Origin: Sphingomonadaceae bacterium
GTDB taxonomy: Bacteria; Pseudomonadota; Alphaproteobacteria; Sphingomonadales; Sphingomonadaceae
Direction of reading: 5' to 3'
DNA: 57,051 nt
NCBI GenBank assembly: GCA_947476425.1
Contig: CANJQJ010000015.1
Coordinates: 1-57,051 of the forward strand
The notes under the pieces are model-generated. The model was not told the origin of the DNA and did no database searches. It saw nothing but the letters and a program-made list of their open reading frames with translations. A program made the translations under genes and the position numbers. Below, one piece after another: positions 21,548-30,640 of the stretch (position 1 is the first letter of the stretch; the number at the start of each line of letters is the position of its first letter).

Positions 21548-21626
21548 CGAACACTCCGGATGTTACTGATCATTGCGCATAGGAGACATGCGCTTAACGG
21601 GCGTTGAATGGAAAACTTGATCTGGA

Positions 21627-21980
21627 TTAGTTCTTTGGCCGCACGGCGTCGATTGCGGTCTCAACCAGCTTGCTGACCTTTTCGCGCGCCGCATCGCGGC
21701 TGAGGCCAAGCTCGCCGAGCTGTTCGCGACTGGCATCGCGAAGACGTTCCCCGATCGGTCCGAGATATTCGGCCTCCTGGCGCGTGCGCGGTAGCAGCGA
21801 GGCGACAAGCGCACCCAGCGCCAAGCCGCCTGCCAGCGCTGCGAGCGGATTATCGCCGATTGCGCCGCCGGTACGTTCGCGAGCGACAGACGCGGACTCG
21901 CGGACGCGTGCCGAGGCCTCATGCAGCTTTTCGCTGGCGAAGACGCTCGCCTGGTCGGCTCGTTCCTTGATGGTGGTCAT
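21627..21980 (-). CDS. small DUF883/ElaB-like protein with one glycine-rich hydrophobic segment
   Basis: 117 residues. The N-terminal half is an amphipathic, charged helix (KERADQASVFASEKLHEASA); then NPLAALAGGLALGALVASLL, a Gly/Ala membrane segment as in ElaB/YqjD and DUF883 proteins, and a charged C-terminal helix. Last of four packed genes; its ATG overlaps the preceding stop by four bases (ATGA). The family is linked to membrane or ribosome association under stress; the function here is inference. Confidence 0.78.
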   Translation of the reverse strand: MTTIKERADQASVFASEKLHEASARVRESASVARERTGGAIGDNPLAALAGGLALGALVASLLPRTRQEAEYLGPIGERLRDASREQLGELGLSRDAAREKVSKLVETAIDAVRPKN

Positions 21981-22306
21981 GTGTCGGACTCCTGTGGGCC
22001 TTTGTTCGATGCAGAATGCCTGGACGGGCGGCTGGTTGCGCGGTCTCGGGAGAACAGCCTAGCAACGGACCGGATCAACCCTGGATTGCGAATCAGGAAG
22101 CTGCCGCCGCTGATTGCCAGCGTCGTCAGTACCGGGCGCGACAGCAGCGCGCCGACTGCCCGGTCGGTCATCGCCTGCGCCAGGGTGCCAAGAAGATGCT
22201 CGGGCGAGAAGGCCTTCTGGACCTCCTCGGCGGTCTCCCCGAAACGCTGGCGCGCCGCCTCCACGTCGCGTTCGGCTTTCCTGAATTGTTCCAGCGCGTC
22301 GCTCAT
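21977..22306 (-). CDS. small hypothetical protein of the stress cluster
   Basis: 109 residues, no firm family. The N-terminal helix is charged (EQFRKAERDVEAARQRFGET); the central segment RPVLTTLAISGGSFLIRNPG is mildly hydrophobic and the tail is Arg/Ser-rich. It overlaps both neighbours by four bases, so it is translationally coupled and probably works with the flanking membrane proteins. Confidence 0.75.
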   Translation of the reverse strand: MSDALEQFRKAERDVEAARQRFGETAEEVQKAFSPEHLLGTLAQAMTDRAVGALLSRPVLTTLAISGGSFLIRNPGLIRSVARLFSRDRATSRPSRHSASNKGPQESDT

Positions 22307-22659
22307 GGTTCCTCATCCAGGCGTATCTCGGCCGCGTGCTTCAGGCGCTTGAGGCCGGCGATTGCAACTCCCCCCGCGACGACGATACCGCCCCCGGCGA
22401 CGATCACGCCCGCCCATAGCGGACCCAAATGGGCCGATATGCTGATCGCGATCATCACAAGGAGGCAGGCAACGGCCGCCTGGAGCAGGAACAGCGCGCC
22501 GAGCAGCGCAAGCAGTGCGGGCCGCGTAAGCTCCAGCCGGTAAGCAAACGCCGAACGGTGAAGCGCGATTTCGGCGCGCACCAATCCGCTCGCATCGCGT
22601 GCGAGACGCGAGAACAGCCCCCCCAAGGCGTCTGGCTGTGATTGTTCCCCCTGGTCCAC
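22303..22659 (-). CDS. phage holin family / Holin-X-like membrane protein
   Basis: 118 residues with a short amphipathic N-terminal helix (LFSRLARDASGLVRAEIALH) followed by two strong transmembrane helices (LLALLGALFLLQAAVACLLV and GVIVAGGGIVVAGGVAIAG), the layout of the Holin-X/phage_holin_3_6 family. Despite the name, chromosomal members are rarely phage lysis proteins; a membrane-stress role fits the operon better. Confidence 0.83.
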   Translation of the reverse strand: MDQGEQSQPDALGGLFSRLARDASGLVRAEIALHRSAFAYRLELTRPALLALLGALFLLQAAVACLLVMIAISISAHLGPLWAGVIVAGGGIVVAGGVAIAGLKRLKHAAEIRLDEEP

Positions 22660-22669
22660 GTCGATCCGC

Positions 22670-23182
22670 TCAGCGATCGATCTTGATGTCGTGGGCTGTC
22701 GGCTTGCTATCGTCCGTCGGAGCGTCGCTCGTTCCGCCGGCTGCCTTGATCAGCCGGACCAGGACGAAGCCCACTGCGGCTGCGGCGCCGATGGCAATGA
22801 CGGGATTGCGCTTCACGGCGGCCTTGGCGTCGTCGAGCAGTTCCTCGAAGTCCTTGGAGCGGAGCGACTCGGAGAACTGATTCAGCGCGCCGGCAGCATC
22901 ATGGGCATAATCCCCGACGCCGCCCAGCTTGCCGTCGAAGACGCTGGCGGTATCATTGACCAATTTTGCCACCGTATCGAGCACGTCAGTGGCCTTGTCC
23001 TTGCCCTGCGCTGCATAGTCGCGCGCCTTGCCGAGCGCCTGGTCCTTGAGTTCGGTGCCGGTCTGGCCGATCTTGTCCCTGATGCTGTCCGAGCGGCCGC
23101 CGGACGGGCTGCCAGTGGCGTCGGCTTTGGGTTCGGTCATGCTGGCCTCCTCGGCTTTGATGCTATCGGTGTTCGGCGACAT
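22670..23182 (-). CDS. DUF883/CsbD-like stress protein with C-terminal membrane anchor
   Basis: 170 residues. The N-terminal half is hydrophilic and repetitive (TELKDQALGKARDYAAQGKD), the centre amphipathic (FSESLRSKDFEELLDDAKAA), and NPVIAIGAAAAVGFVLVRLI is a single membrane segment near the C-terminus, as in ElaB/DUF883. ATG 23182 (GGAGAG upstream) and ATG 23140 (GAGGAGG upstream) are both plausible starts. First of a four-gene minus-strand unit with an EcfG-type promoter about 45-70 bp upstream. Confidence 0.78.
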   Translation of the reverse strand: MSPNTDSIKAEEASMTEPKADATGSPSGGRSDSIRDKIGQTGTELKDQALGKARDYAAQGKDKATDVLDTVAKLVNDTASVFDGKLGGVGDYAHDAAGALNQFSESLRSKDFEELLDDAKAAVKRNPVIAIGAAAAVGFVLVRLIKAAGGTSDAPTDDSKPTAHDIKIDR

Positions 23183-23228
23183 ATCGGCTCTCCGCGCAAA
23201 TCGTTCAATATCGGGATACGTGCTTCAT

Positions 23229-23253
23229 AACCTCTCCCAGCCGGGGCTGTTCC
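23229..23253 (-). promoter_or_regulatory. EcfG-type general stress promoter
   Basis: On the minus strand GGAAC (complement of 23249-23253), 16 bases, then GGTT (complement of 23229-23232). The alphaproteobacterial EcfG consensus is GGAAC-N16/17-cGTT. It points at the four-gene membrane/stress unit starting at 23182. Confidence 0.6.
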
Positions 23254-23373
23254 CTGCAGCCTCCCACCTATCCACCGGTAGAGACGACCGACGTGTCGTC
23301 ACGATAGCAGATCGCTCAATTGCTCAACTATGGCCAAGATCGTTACAGAAGCGAATAGAGAAGGAAGATTTTG

Positions 23374-24162
23374 ATGAACGTTGCATGGGTTGGACTGGGT
23401 CAAATGGGTCTTCCCTCGGCCATCAAGGTTGCCGCGGCAGGCCACACCGTTCGCGGTTTTGACGTAAATGCGCCCGCGGCCGACGCTGCCCCGGGCATTG
23501 CCCTTGTCGGATCGCCTCGCGAAGCCGCCAAGGACTGCGACATTCTGTGCATCGCAGTCTTTTCCGATTCGCAGGTCGCCGACGTGCTGACTGGCCCCGA
23601 GGGCGTGATCAACGATCTCAAGCAAGGCGCGATCGTCGCAATCTTCACGACTGGCAGCATCGAAGCGGCCCAGGAAATTGCGGCGAATGCACCTGCGGGC
23701 ATTGCCGTGCTCGATACCTGCTTCAGCCGTTCGCATCAGGATGGTCTCGACGGTACCATGATGCTGCTGGTTGGTGGCGAAGCCGAGGCGATCGAGCGCG
23801 GTCGTCCAGTGTTCGACGCCTTCACGCGCAAGATCGTCCATGTCGGACCAAGCGGCTCCGGTCGCAAGATCAAGCTCGTCAACAACATCCTTTTCGCGGG
23901 CCACCTCCAGCTCGCCGCCGATGCCCTGCGCATGGCTGAGGCCCTGGGTCTCGAAACCCACGCGGCAGCAGCAGCGCTCGCCGGCGGCAGCGCCGGCAGC
24001 AACATGATGGAGCGCTTCATCACCGAAGATGCCGCCCCGATGCTTGAAACCGCGCATCGCTACATGATCAAGGATGTCGCGGCGGCAGTCGATGCGGCCA
24101 AGAATGTCGGCGTCGATCTCGGCTCGCTGGGCGCGGCAACGGCGCTGTATCTCACCAAGTAA
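23374..24162 (+). CDS. NAD(P)-dependent beta-hydroxyacid dehydrogenase (3-hydroxyisobutyrate dehydrogenase family)
   Basis: 262 residues: N-terminal Rossmann domain with GLGQMGLP near residues 8-15, conserved TTGSIEAAQEIA, and the catalytic Lys in GRKIKLVNNILFAG. It is somewhat shorter than the usual 290. ATG 23374 follows AAGGAAG; a TTG directly before it is unnecessary. The family oxidises 3-hydroxyisobutyrate, tartronate semialdehyde or succinic semialdehyde analogues; the exact substrate cannot be read here. Single-gene unit; a TGTTTC-GATA-GAAACA hairpin at 24199-24214 may end it. Confidence 0.88.
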   Translation: MNVAWVGLGQMGLPSAIKVAAAGHTVRGFDVNAPAADAAPGIALVGSPREAAKDCDILCIAVFSDSQVADVLTGPEGVINDLKQGAIVAIFTTGSIEAAQEIAANAPAGIAVLDTCFSRSHQDGLDGTMMLLVGGEAEAIERGRPVFDAFTRKIVHVGPSGSGRKIKLVNNILFAGHLQLAADALRMAEALGLETHAAAAALAGGSAGSNMMERFITEDAAPMLETAHRYMIKDVAAAVDAAKNVGVDLGSLGAATALYLTK

Positions 24163-24254
24163 GCGGACTGGCGCACCGGGGGGGGCAGGGCTTGAGACTG
24201 TTTCGATAGAAACATATTCTCCCAATGCCTCCCCCATCATCCTGATGCTTCCCT

Positions 24255-24350
24255 CGTCATCCCGACGAAAGTCGGGATCCATGGGACCCACGGGTCTCGC
24301 GATCGAAACACCACCGCATCGTGAATCCCGGCGTCCGCCGGGATGACGAA
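24255..24350. repeat. composite REP-like palindromic element
   Basis: Outer arms CGTCATCCCG (24255-24264) and CGGGATGACG (24339-24348) are perfectly inverted. Inside are two smaller hairpins (CCCGAC-GAAA-GTCGGG and CCCGGCGTCCGCCGGG). A second copy of its right half lies at 29322-29363, and related GTCATCCC palindromes occur at 35692, 47441 and 48666. Confidence 0.75.
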
Positions 24351-24467
24351 GAAATTGATGTGAGGCGGAGTCTAAAAGGCCCGGCACGCAAGGACATCGA
24401 TATCTTCACGTTGCAAGGCGACGCTCCAAGGCGCGAGCGGCTGACTCACTGATTTTGAAACATAAAC

Positions 24468-24496
24468 TTGACATTTGCGCAACCGTGCGCCATAGC
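24468..24496 (+). promoter_or_regulatory. candidate sigma-70 promoter driving a structured plus-strand RNA
   Basis: Perfect -35 TTGACA (24468-24473), a 17-bp spacer and CATAGC (24491-24496). A transcript would begin about 24503, just before the closing stem of the hairpin domain, and run antisense into the small hydrophobic ORF. Confidence 0.5.
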
Positions 24497-24510
24497 AAGG
24501 ATGCTGAGTT

Positions 24511-24649
24511 GGTATCTATGTCATCTCCGAGGGCGCGCTGCCGCTAACAGGGCGCCCTCAGTTGTTTCCGGTCCTTCGCTGGCGAAAGACCGTTTGGGGA
24601 CAAGGCCGCTAACCTTGCCCCCGCCCGTCATCACTTGTCCCTTGATACC
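24511..24649 (+). ncRNA. candidate structured RNA, three hairpins inside a closing stem
   Basis: GGTATC (24511-24516) pairs with GATACC (24644-24649) and encloses three hairpins: GAGGGCGC/GCGCCCTC (24529-24559), CGGTCcTTCGC/GCGAAAGACCG with one mismatch (24569-24592) and GGGGaCAAGG/CCTTGCCCC (24596-24621). The loops of the first and third share GCCGCTAAC. The fold works on either strand: from the plus strand it is a candidate antisense RNA with a promoter just upstream; on the minus strand it is the 3' UTR of the mini-ORF and overlaps its last codons. No U-tract is present. I do not recognise a named RNA family. Confidence 0.5.
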
Positions 24650-24741
24650 TCTACAATCTTGAGAACAAGCGTTGCGAAGGCCACTGCCGCCGTGATGATG
24701 GCGACAATGAGGGATGCTGAACCGGAATCTATAGGGATCAC
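24631..24741 (-). CDS. 36-codon hydrophobic peptide, putative type I toxin
   Basis: The minus strand reads GTG, then IPIDSGSASLIVAIITAAVA, FATLVLKIV and a charged tail EVSRDK before TGA at 24631: one transmembrane helix with a short charged C-terminus, the form of Fst, TxpA or holin-like type I toxins. A 15-nt sequence complementary to the 16S rRNA 3' end (AAAAGGAGGTGATCC, complement of 24735-24749) covers the start, so GTG 24741 lies inside the Shine-Dalgarno; with normal 8-nt spacing, initiation would fall on ATA at 24732-24730. The true start is therefore unsettled. A hairpin GACGGC/GCCGTC (24750-24781) directly precedes it. Extended Shine-Dalgarno sequences are a feature of Bacillus type I toxins. 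Confidence 0.5.
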   Translation of the reverse strand: MIPIDSGSASLIVAIITAAVAFATLVLKIVEVSRDK

Positions 24742-24835
24742 CTCCTTTTGACGGCGTGATTGCGGCCAGAGCCGTGCCGTCGCGCCGAGATATGCTGGCG
24801 ATTGCCACGACTTGCAATGTATAAGGCGCTGTTAT

Positions 24836-24865
24836 ATAACATTAAAATATAATAGAGCCCTGCAA
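24836..24865 (-). promoter_or_regulatory. candidate promoter for the toxin-like mRNA
   Basis: On the minus strand TTGCAG (complement of 24860-24865) and TGTTAT (complement of 24836-24841) are 18 bp apart, in the most AT-rich stretch of the gap, which includes the palindrome GTTATATAAC (24831-24840). The predicted 5' UTR is about 85 nt. Confidence 0.35.
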
Positions 24866-24912
24866 AATCCCATCCGTCACATTTTCCCGCGCTTTCAGTT
24901 AGTCGCCATTAA

Positions 24913-26277
<1,365 letters not shown>

Positions 26278-26461
26278 GTCCGACTCCAGCTTCTCGACGA
26301 AAGCCCTGATTTCGGATTCCCGCCGCATGGGAAGCCGAAGCGGGGCTTTCGCAGGCCGGGCATTGCTTCCGCGACGGGCTTTCGTCTGATCTCGCTCGAA
26401 AACATGTCACACCAGCGCAATAATGCTTGCGCTGACGACTCGATGATGATTCTGTAAAGCC

Positions 26462-26773
26462 ATGAGCCGAACCCGCAATCCTGCGTCATTGATCAAAGCC
26501 GCTGCCGCCCCCGCGGTTGCGATACTGGTGATCGTCCATTTCGCCGGATTCGCATTATTCGGCCAAAACGGGTTGCTCGCATGGGGCGATTACAAGCGTG
26601 CGGCGCAGGTCAAGACGAGCGAGCTGAGCACGCTTGATGTGCAACGCAGCCGGCTTGCGCATCGTGTCGCGCTGCTCGATCCGCGCAAGGTCGATCCCGA
26701 CTATGCCGACGAGCTTGTTCGCCGTGAAACCGGACAGGTTCGCCCTGACGAGGTGATTATCCCAGTCAAGTGA
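26462..26773 (+). CDS. septum formation initiator (FtsB/DivIC-like) protein
   Basis: 103 residues, bitopic: a short cytoplasmic N-terminus, a transmembrane helix (APAVAILVIVHFAGFALFG), then a periplasmic coiled coil and the conserved end DPDYADELVRRETGQVRPDE. Part of the FtsB/FtsL/FtsQ divisome complex. Its place between enolase and pyruvate dehydrogenase genes is the standard alphaproteobacterial arrangement. Confidence 0.92.
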   Translation: MSRTRNPASLIKAAAAPAVAILVIVHFAGFALFGQNGLLAWGDYKRAAQVKTSELSTLDVQRSRLAHRVALLDPRKVDPDYADELVRRETGQVRPDEVIIPVK

Positions 26774-26856
26774 GCTTCGGCTGGTGAACGCATCGCGCCA
26801 TTGCATTGCGTGACGCTGTGCCTATAGGGTCAAGACGTTCTCAGGGAGAGTCCAGC

Positions 26857-27924
26857 TTGGCCAAGCCTTCGTCACCGCGTGCGGCATCCAGATCCAAGGC
26901 GTCCGCGACGCCACCGGTCCCCAATCGCGAACGTCCCCCCGAACCCGAGCGCTATTCGGCCTCGCGGGAGGAGATGCTCGAATATTACCGTCAGATGATG
27001 CTGATCCGTCGTTTCGAGGAGCGCGCTGGGCAGCTTTATGGACTGGGGCTGATCGGCGGATTCTGCCATCTCTATATCGGCCAGGAAGCCGTTGCGGTCG
27101 GAATGCAGTCAGCTCTCGAAGTCGGCAAGGACAGCGTGATCACGGGCTATCGCGATCATGGGCACATGCTCGCTTACGGGATCGATCCCAAGCTGATCAT
27201 GGCGGAGCTGACCGGTCGCGAGGCGGGAATCAGTCGCGGCAAGGGCGGATCGATGCACATGTTCTCGGTCGAGCATGGCTTTTACGGCGGCCACGGCATC
27301 GTCGGTGCGCAGGTGTCGCTTGGGACGGGGCTTGCTTTCAAGCATAAATATGCCGGCGATGGCGGCGTTTGCGTCACCTATTTCGGCGACGGCGCGGCCA
27401 ATCAGGGCCAGGTCTACGAGAGCTTCAACATGGCGGAGCTGTGGAAGCTTCCAGTGATCTTCGTCATCGAGAATAATCAATATGCGATGGGCACGAGCGT
27501 CAATCGCGCGTCCGCGGAAGACCAGTTGTACCGTCGTGGCGAAAGCTTCCGGATCCCCGGGCTCCAGGTCGATGGCATGGACGTGCTCGCTGTTCGCGGC
27601 GCGGCCAATGTCGCGACCGAATGGGTGCGCAGCGGCAAGGGGCCGATCCTGCTCGAACTCAAGACCTATCGCTATCGCGGACATTCCATGTCGGATCCCG
27701 CCAAATATCGTTCGCGCGAGGAAGTGCAGGCGGTGCGGGACAAGTCCGATCCGATCGAGCACCTCAAGAAGGAGCTCGAGGCACTTGGCGTGAGCGAGGA
27801 TGAGTTGAAGGCGATCGACAAGGAAATCCGCGGCCAGGTGACTGAGGCGGCCGATTTTGCTGAGGAATCGCCCGAGCCTGGCGCGAGCGAGCTTTATACC
27901 GACGTGCTGGTGGGGCGTTACTGA
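26857..27924 (+). CDS. pdhA: pyruvate dehydrogenase E1 component, alpha subunit
   Basis: Thiamine-diphosphate-dependent decarboxylase subunit. I choose TTG 26857 because AGGGAG lies eight bases ahead; the upstream GTG 26806 gives an unrelated N-terminus. 355 residues: a basic Ala/Ser/Pro-rich lead of about 30, then [20 protein letters not shown] and the TPP-binding [20 protein letters not shown] ending in IENNQ. The phosphorylation-loop region ([11 protein letters not shown]) is also present. Its TGA overlaps the pdhB ATG by one base. Confidence 0.96.
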   Translation: MAKPSSPRAASRSKASATPPVPNRERPPEPERYSASREEMLEYYRQMMLIRRFEERAGQLYGLGLIGGFCHLYIGQEAVAVGMQSALEVGKDSVITGYRDHGHMLAYGIDPKLIMAELTGREAGISRGKGGSMHMFSVEHGFYGGHGIVGAQVSLGTGLAFKHKYAGDGGVCVTYFGDGAANQGQVYESFNMAELWKLPVIFVIENNQYAMGTSVNRASAEDQLYRRGESFRIPGLQVDGMDVLAVRGAANVATEWVRSGKGPILLELKTYRYRGHSMSDPAKYRSREEVQAVRDKSDPIEHLKKELEALGVSEDELKAIDKEIRGQVTEAADFAEESPEPGASELYTDVLVGRY

Positions 27925-29297
27925 TGGCTGTCGAACTCAAGATGCCGGCACTTTCTCCGACGATGGAGGAGGGAACCCTGGCGAAGTGGCTCGTCAAGGC
28001 GGGTGACGTGGTCAAGCCGGGCGATGTCCTCGCCGAAATCGAAACCGACAAGGCGACGATGGAATTCGAGGCGATCGACGACGGCACCGTGACCGAATTG
28101 CTCGTTCCAGCGGGAACCGAGGGCGTGAAGGTCGGCACGGTGATTGCGCTGATCGCCGGCGACGACGAGGAGGCTGCCCCTGCCGCAAAGCGTTCCGCGG
28201 CGCCGGCACCTGCTCCGGTCGCTGAGGAAGCGGCTGCCGCCCCCGTTGCCGTCGAGCCCAAGCATGTTGCGCCTGCCAGCCTTGCTGTCGAGCCCACCGT
28301 TCCCGAGGGCACCGAGATGGTGCGAACGACGGTTCGCGAGGCCCTGCGCGATGCGATGGCCGAGGAGATGCGCAAGGATGAGCGCGTCTTCGTGATGGGT
28401 GAGGAGGTTGCCCAATATCAGGGCGCCTACAAGGTCACCCAGGGGCTGCTCGACGAGTTTGGCGAGAAGCGCGTCATCGATACGCCGATCACCGAATATG
28501 GCTTTGCCGGGATCGGCACTGGCGCGGCGATGGGCGGATTGCGGCCCGTGGTCGAGTTCATGACCTTCAACTTTGCCATGCAGGCGATCGACCACATCAT
28601 CAATTCGGCTGCGAAGACGAACTATATGTCGGGCGGGCAGATGCGCTGCCCGGTGGTGTTTCGTGGCCCCAACGGCGCGGCCTCGCGCGTTGGCGCGCAG
28701 CACAGCCAGAATTATGCGCCCTGGTATGCCGCGGTGCCGGGCCTGATCGTGATCGCGCCCTATTCGGCGGCGGATGCGAAGGGGCTGCTCAAGGCGGCGA
28801 TCCGGTGCGAGGATCCTGTCGTTTTCCTCGAGAACGAACTGCTCTACGGGCAGAGCTTCGATGTGCCCAAGCTCGACGATCATGTCCTGCCGATCGGCAA
28901 GGCTGCGATCGTGCGTCCGGGCAAGGATGTGACGATCGTGAGCTATTCGATCGGCGTTGGCATGGCGCTCGATGCTGCGGCCAAGCTTGCCGAGGAAGGC
29001 ATCGAGGCCGAGGTGATCGACCTGCGCACGCTCCGCCCGCTCGACAAGGCAACCGTGCTCGAAAGCCTGTCGCGGACCAACCGCATGGTTGTTGTCGAGG
29101 AAGGTTGGCCGGTCTGTTCGATCTCGTCTGAAATCCTGGCGATCGCCATGGAAGAGGGCTTCGACGACCTCGATGCGCCAGTGCAGCGGGTCACGAATAT
29201 CGATGTGCCGCTGCCCTATGCCGCGAATCTCGAAAAGGCTGCGATCGTCAATGTTGCAGGCGTGATCGAGGCGGTGAAGCGAGTGTGCTACCGCTAG
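27924..29297 (+). CDS. pdhB: pyruvate dehydrogenase E1 beta subunit with N-terminal lipoyl domain
   Basis: 457 residues. Residues 1-80 are a biotinyl-lipoyl domain ([19 protein letters not shown], lipoyl-lysine in ETDKATME), joined by an Ala/Pro linker (about 90-125) to the E1 beta transketolase-like domain ([34 protein letters not shown]; later FLENELLYG). E1 beta with a lipoyl domain is normal in Alphaproteobacteria. TGATG overlap with pdhA couples translation. E2 is not in the window. Confidence 0.97.
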   Translation: MAVELKMPALSPTMEEGTLAKWLVKAGDVVKPGDVLAEIETDKATMEFEAIDDGTVTELLVPAGTEGVKVGTVIALIAGDDEEAAPAAKRSAAPAPAPVAEEAAAAPVAVEPKHVAPASLAVEPTVPEGTEMVRTTVREALRDAMAEEMRKDERVFVMGEEVAQYQGAYKVTQGLLDEFGEKRVIDTPITEYGFAGIGTGAAMGGLRPVVEFMTFNFAMQAIDHIINSAAKTNYMSGGQMRCPVVFRGPNGAASRVGAQHSQNYAPWYAAVPGLIVIAPYSAADAKGLLKAAIRCEDPVVFLENELLYGQSFDVPKLDDHVLPIGKAAIVRPGKDVTIVSYSIGVGMALDAAAKLAEEGIEAEVIDLRTLRPLDKATVLESLSRTNRMVVVEEGWPVCSISSEILAIAMEEGFDDLDAPVQRVTNIDVPLPYAANLEKAAIVNVAGVIEAVKRVCYR

Positions 29298-29321
29298 GGC
29301 CATTGCCCGTTATCGCGCGAT

Positions 29322-29363
29322 CACCGCATCGTTGATCCCGGCGTCCGCCCGGATGACGGACGA
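29322..29363. repeat. REP-like element, half copy
   Basis: Starts CACCGCATCGTTGATCCCGG and ends GGATGACGG, nearly identical over about 38 bp to the right half of the element at 24255-24350. It lies between the convergent pdhB and TadE-like genes, where it may also terminate transcription. Confidence 0.7.
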
Positions 29364-29369
29364 GTTGCT

Positions 29370-30047
29370 CTAAGCCGCGAACACCGCACAGGACGCGGTT
29401 GCAGCACCTGTCAGGGCCTTGGCGTTGTTGAGGACCTGGTTGGTGCGCTCGCGGACGTTGAAGGCTGACGTGAAGCGGAGCGTCTTGCCGTTGTAGCCGA
29501 GGAAATTGACCGGCACGAGCGGCTGGTAATCATAGACCACCTCGGCGAAAATCACGGCAGTACCGGTGGCGGCGACGATCTTGTTCCCGGTCGGTCCCAT
29601 GCCTGGTAGCGAGGCATCGGTCTTGCCCGCATCCTGTATGCCGTAGCTCGAGGCGACGTTCTTGGCGCCGGAGCAGCGCTGCCAGCGAATCCATTGCCCG
29701 GTTGCGCCTGCATTGGGCTCGAGGCTGGACAGGATGATCCGGCCGTTGGTCGAGAAATTGATGCTGTTGCCGACATATTTGGCGCCAGCCATCACCTCGT
29801 TGACATCAACCTCGTCGATCGCGTTTGCCTGTCCGGTGTAGGAATCGCGGACGCGCGCCGCATTGTCGGCCGCAGTCATGGCGATCTGGCTGACTCGCTC
29901 GACCGCTATCGCATAATGGGCGAGTTCGATCCCGCCGAGACTCATGCCGAGCAGGATGGGCAGCGACAGCGCGAACTCGACGAGGGCGAGGCCGCTTCGA
30001 TCTTCGATGAGACCGCGCACAAAATTGGGAAGAGGGCGCTGCATCAT
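29370..30047 (-). CDS. TadE-like pseudopilin
   Basis: About 225 residues from ATG 30047, whose ATGA overlaps the stop of the preceding gene (ATG 30044 is equally possible). The N-terminus has the TadE pattern: a short basic leader, DRSGLALVEFALSLPILLG with the prepilin-like Glu, then one membrane helix and a periplasmic domain with a few Cys. TadE/TadG proteins assist Flp pilus assembly. Third of three coupled genes; no Flp pilin, ATPase or secretin gene is near. Confidence 0.87.
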   Translation of the reverse strand: MMQRPLPNFVRGLIEDRSGLALVEFALSLPILLGMSLGGIELAHYAIAVERVSQIAMTAADNAARVRDSYTGQANAIDEVDVNEVMAGAKYVGNSINFSTNGRIILSSLEPNAGATGQWIRWQRCSGAKNVASSYGIQDAGKTDASLPGMGPTGNKIVAATGTAVIFAEVVYDYQPLVPVNFLGYNGKTLRFTSAFNVRERTNQVLNNAKALTGAATASCAVFAA

Positions 30048-30640
30048 GATGAAGTACACTTTACGACGGGCGTTGCCTGGATACCGAAAGGCTGGTTTCG
30101 CATCACGGTGCGCGACGTGAGGGTCTGGTTGTCGGACCAGCCGAACAGGCCATTTGTCGGCAGGATTCGCGGATAAGTAAAATCGACCTGGTAAAAGACG
30201 ATGTCGTCGGATCCGCCAAGGCCGTCGCGTCCGGCGACTGCGTCCCATTTGCCGTTGTTGTTGAGATCCTGGTAGCAATCGCCGGTGTTCCAGACGCCGA
30301 CTGGCGCGCTATCGGAAGTCAGCACTTCGCCCTGGCCGACGCCGCTGAACTGATAATAATTGGTCTTGGTAATCGTGATCGTGGCGCTCGGCGAGAAATG
30401 GCGAAGCTCGTTCTTCACGAAATCGTCGATCTGTGTTGGGGTCTGGTCTCCCACGGTGGCAAGTCGCGCTGCTCGGTTGACCGTGCCCTCGACGACTGAA
30501 CCGACATAGGCGCGATAGCCGAAATCCATCAGGCCCATCACCACCATCATGAATGGCACGATCACCAGCGCGAATTCGACAATAGTCGCACCGCGCCGAT
30601 CGTCGCGCAGGTTGGTGAAGCGTCGGGAAAGCCGGGTCAT
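30044..30640 (-). CDS. TadE/TadG family pilus assembly protein
   Basis: 198 residues from ATG 30640, which overlaps the TadG stop by four bases (ATGA). Leader MTRLSRRFTNLRDDRRGATI then VEFALVIVPFMMVVMGLMDF: basic leader, Glu in the hydrophobic helix, TadE_like domain. The rest is extracytoplasmic, with a Cys in NTGDCYQDLNNNG and one near the C-terminus. A paralogue of the gene that follows it. Confidence 0.88.
   Translation of the reverse strand: MTRLSRRFTNLRDDRRGATIVEFALVIVPFMMVVMGLMDFGYRAYVGSVVEGTVNRAARLATVGDQTPTQIDDFVKNELRHFSPSATITITKTNYYQFSGVGQGEVLTSDSAPVGVWNTGDCYQDLNNNGKWDAVAGRDGLGGSDDIVFYQVDFTYPRILPTNGLFGWSDNQTLTSRTVMRNQPFGIQATPVVKCTSS

Noticed and set aside
22303-22659. Prophage remnant suggested by a holin-like protein
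   Set aside because: No other phage gene is near, and Holin-X-like proteins are common chromosomal membrane proteins coupled here to stress genes.
24199-24214. TGTTTC-GATA-GAAACA as an operator
   Set aside because: A short hairpin just after a gene end is more simply a weak terminator; no second copy exists.
24521-24817. 98-codon minus-strand frame across the toxin-like locus
   Set aside because: It has no suitable Shine-Dalgarno at its start, reads as Arg/Ser/His-rich noise, and overlaps the hydrophobic mini-ORF in another frame; the hairpin conservation of the region argues against it.
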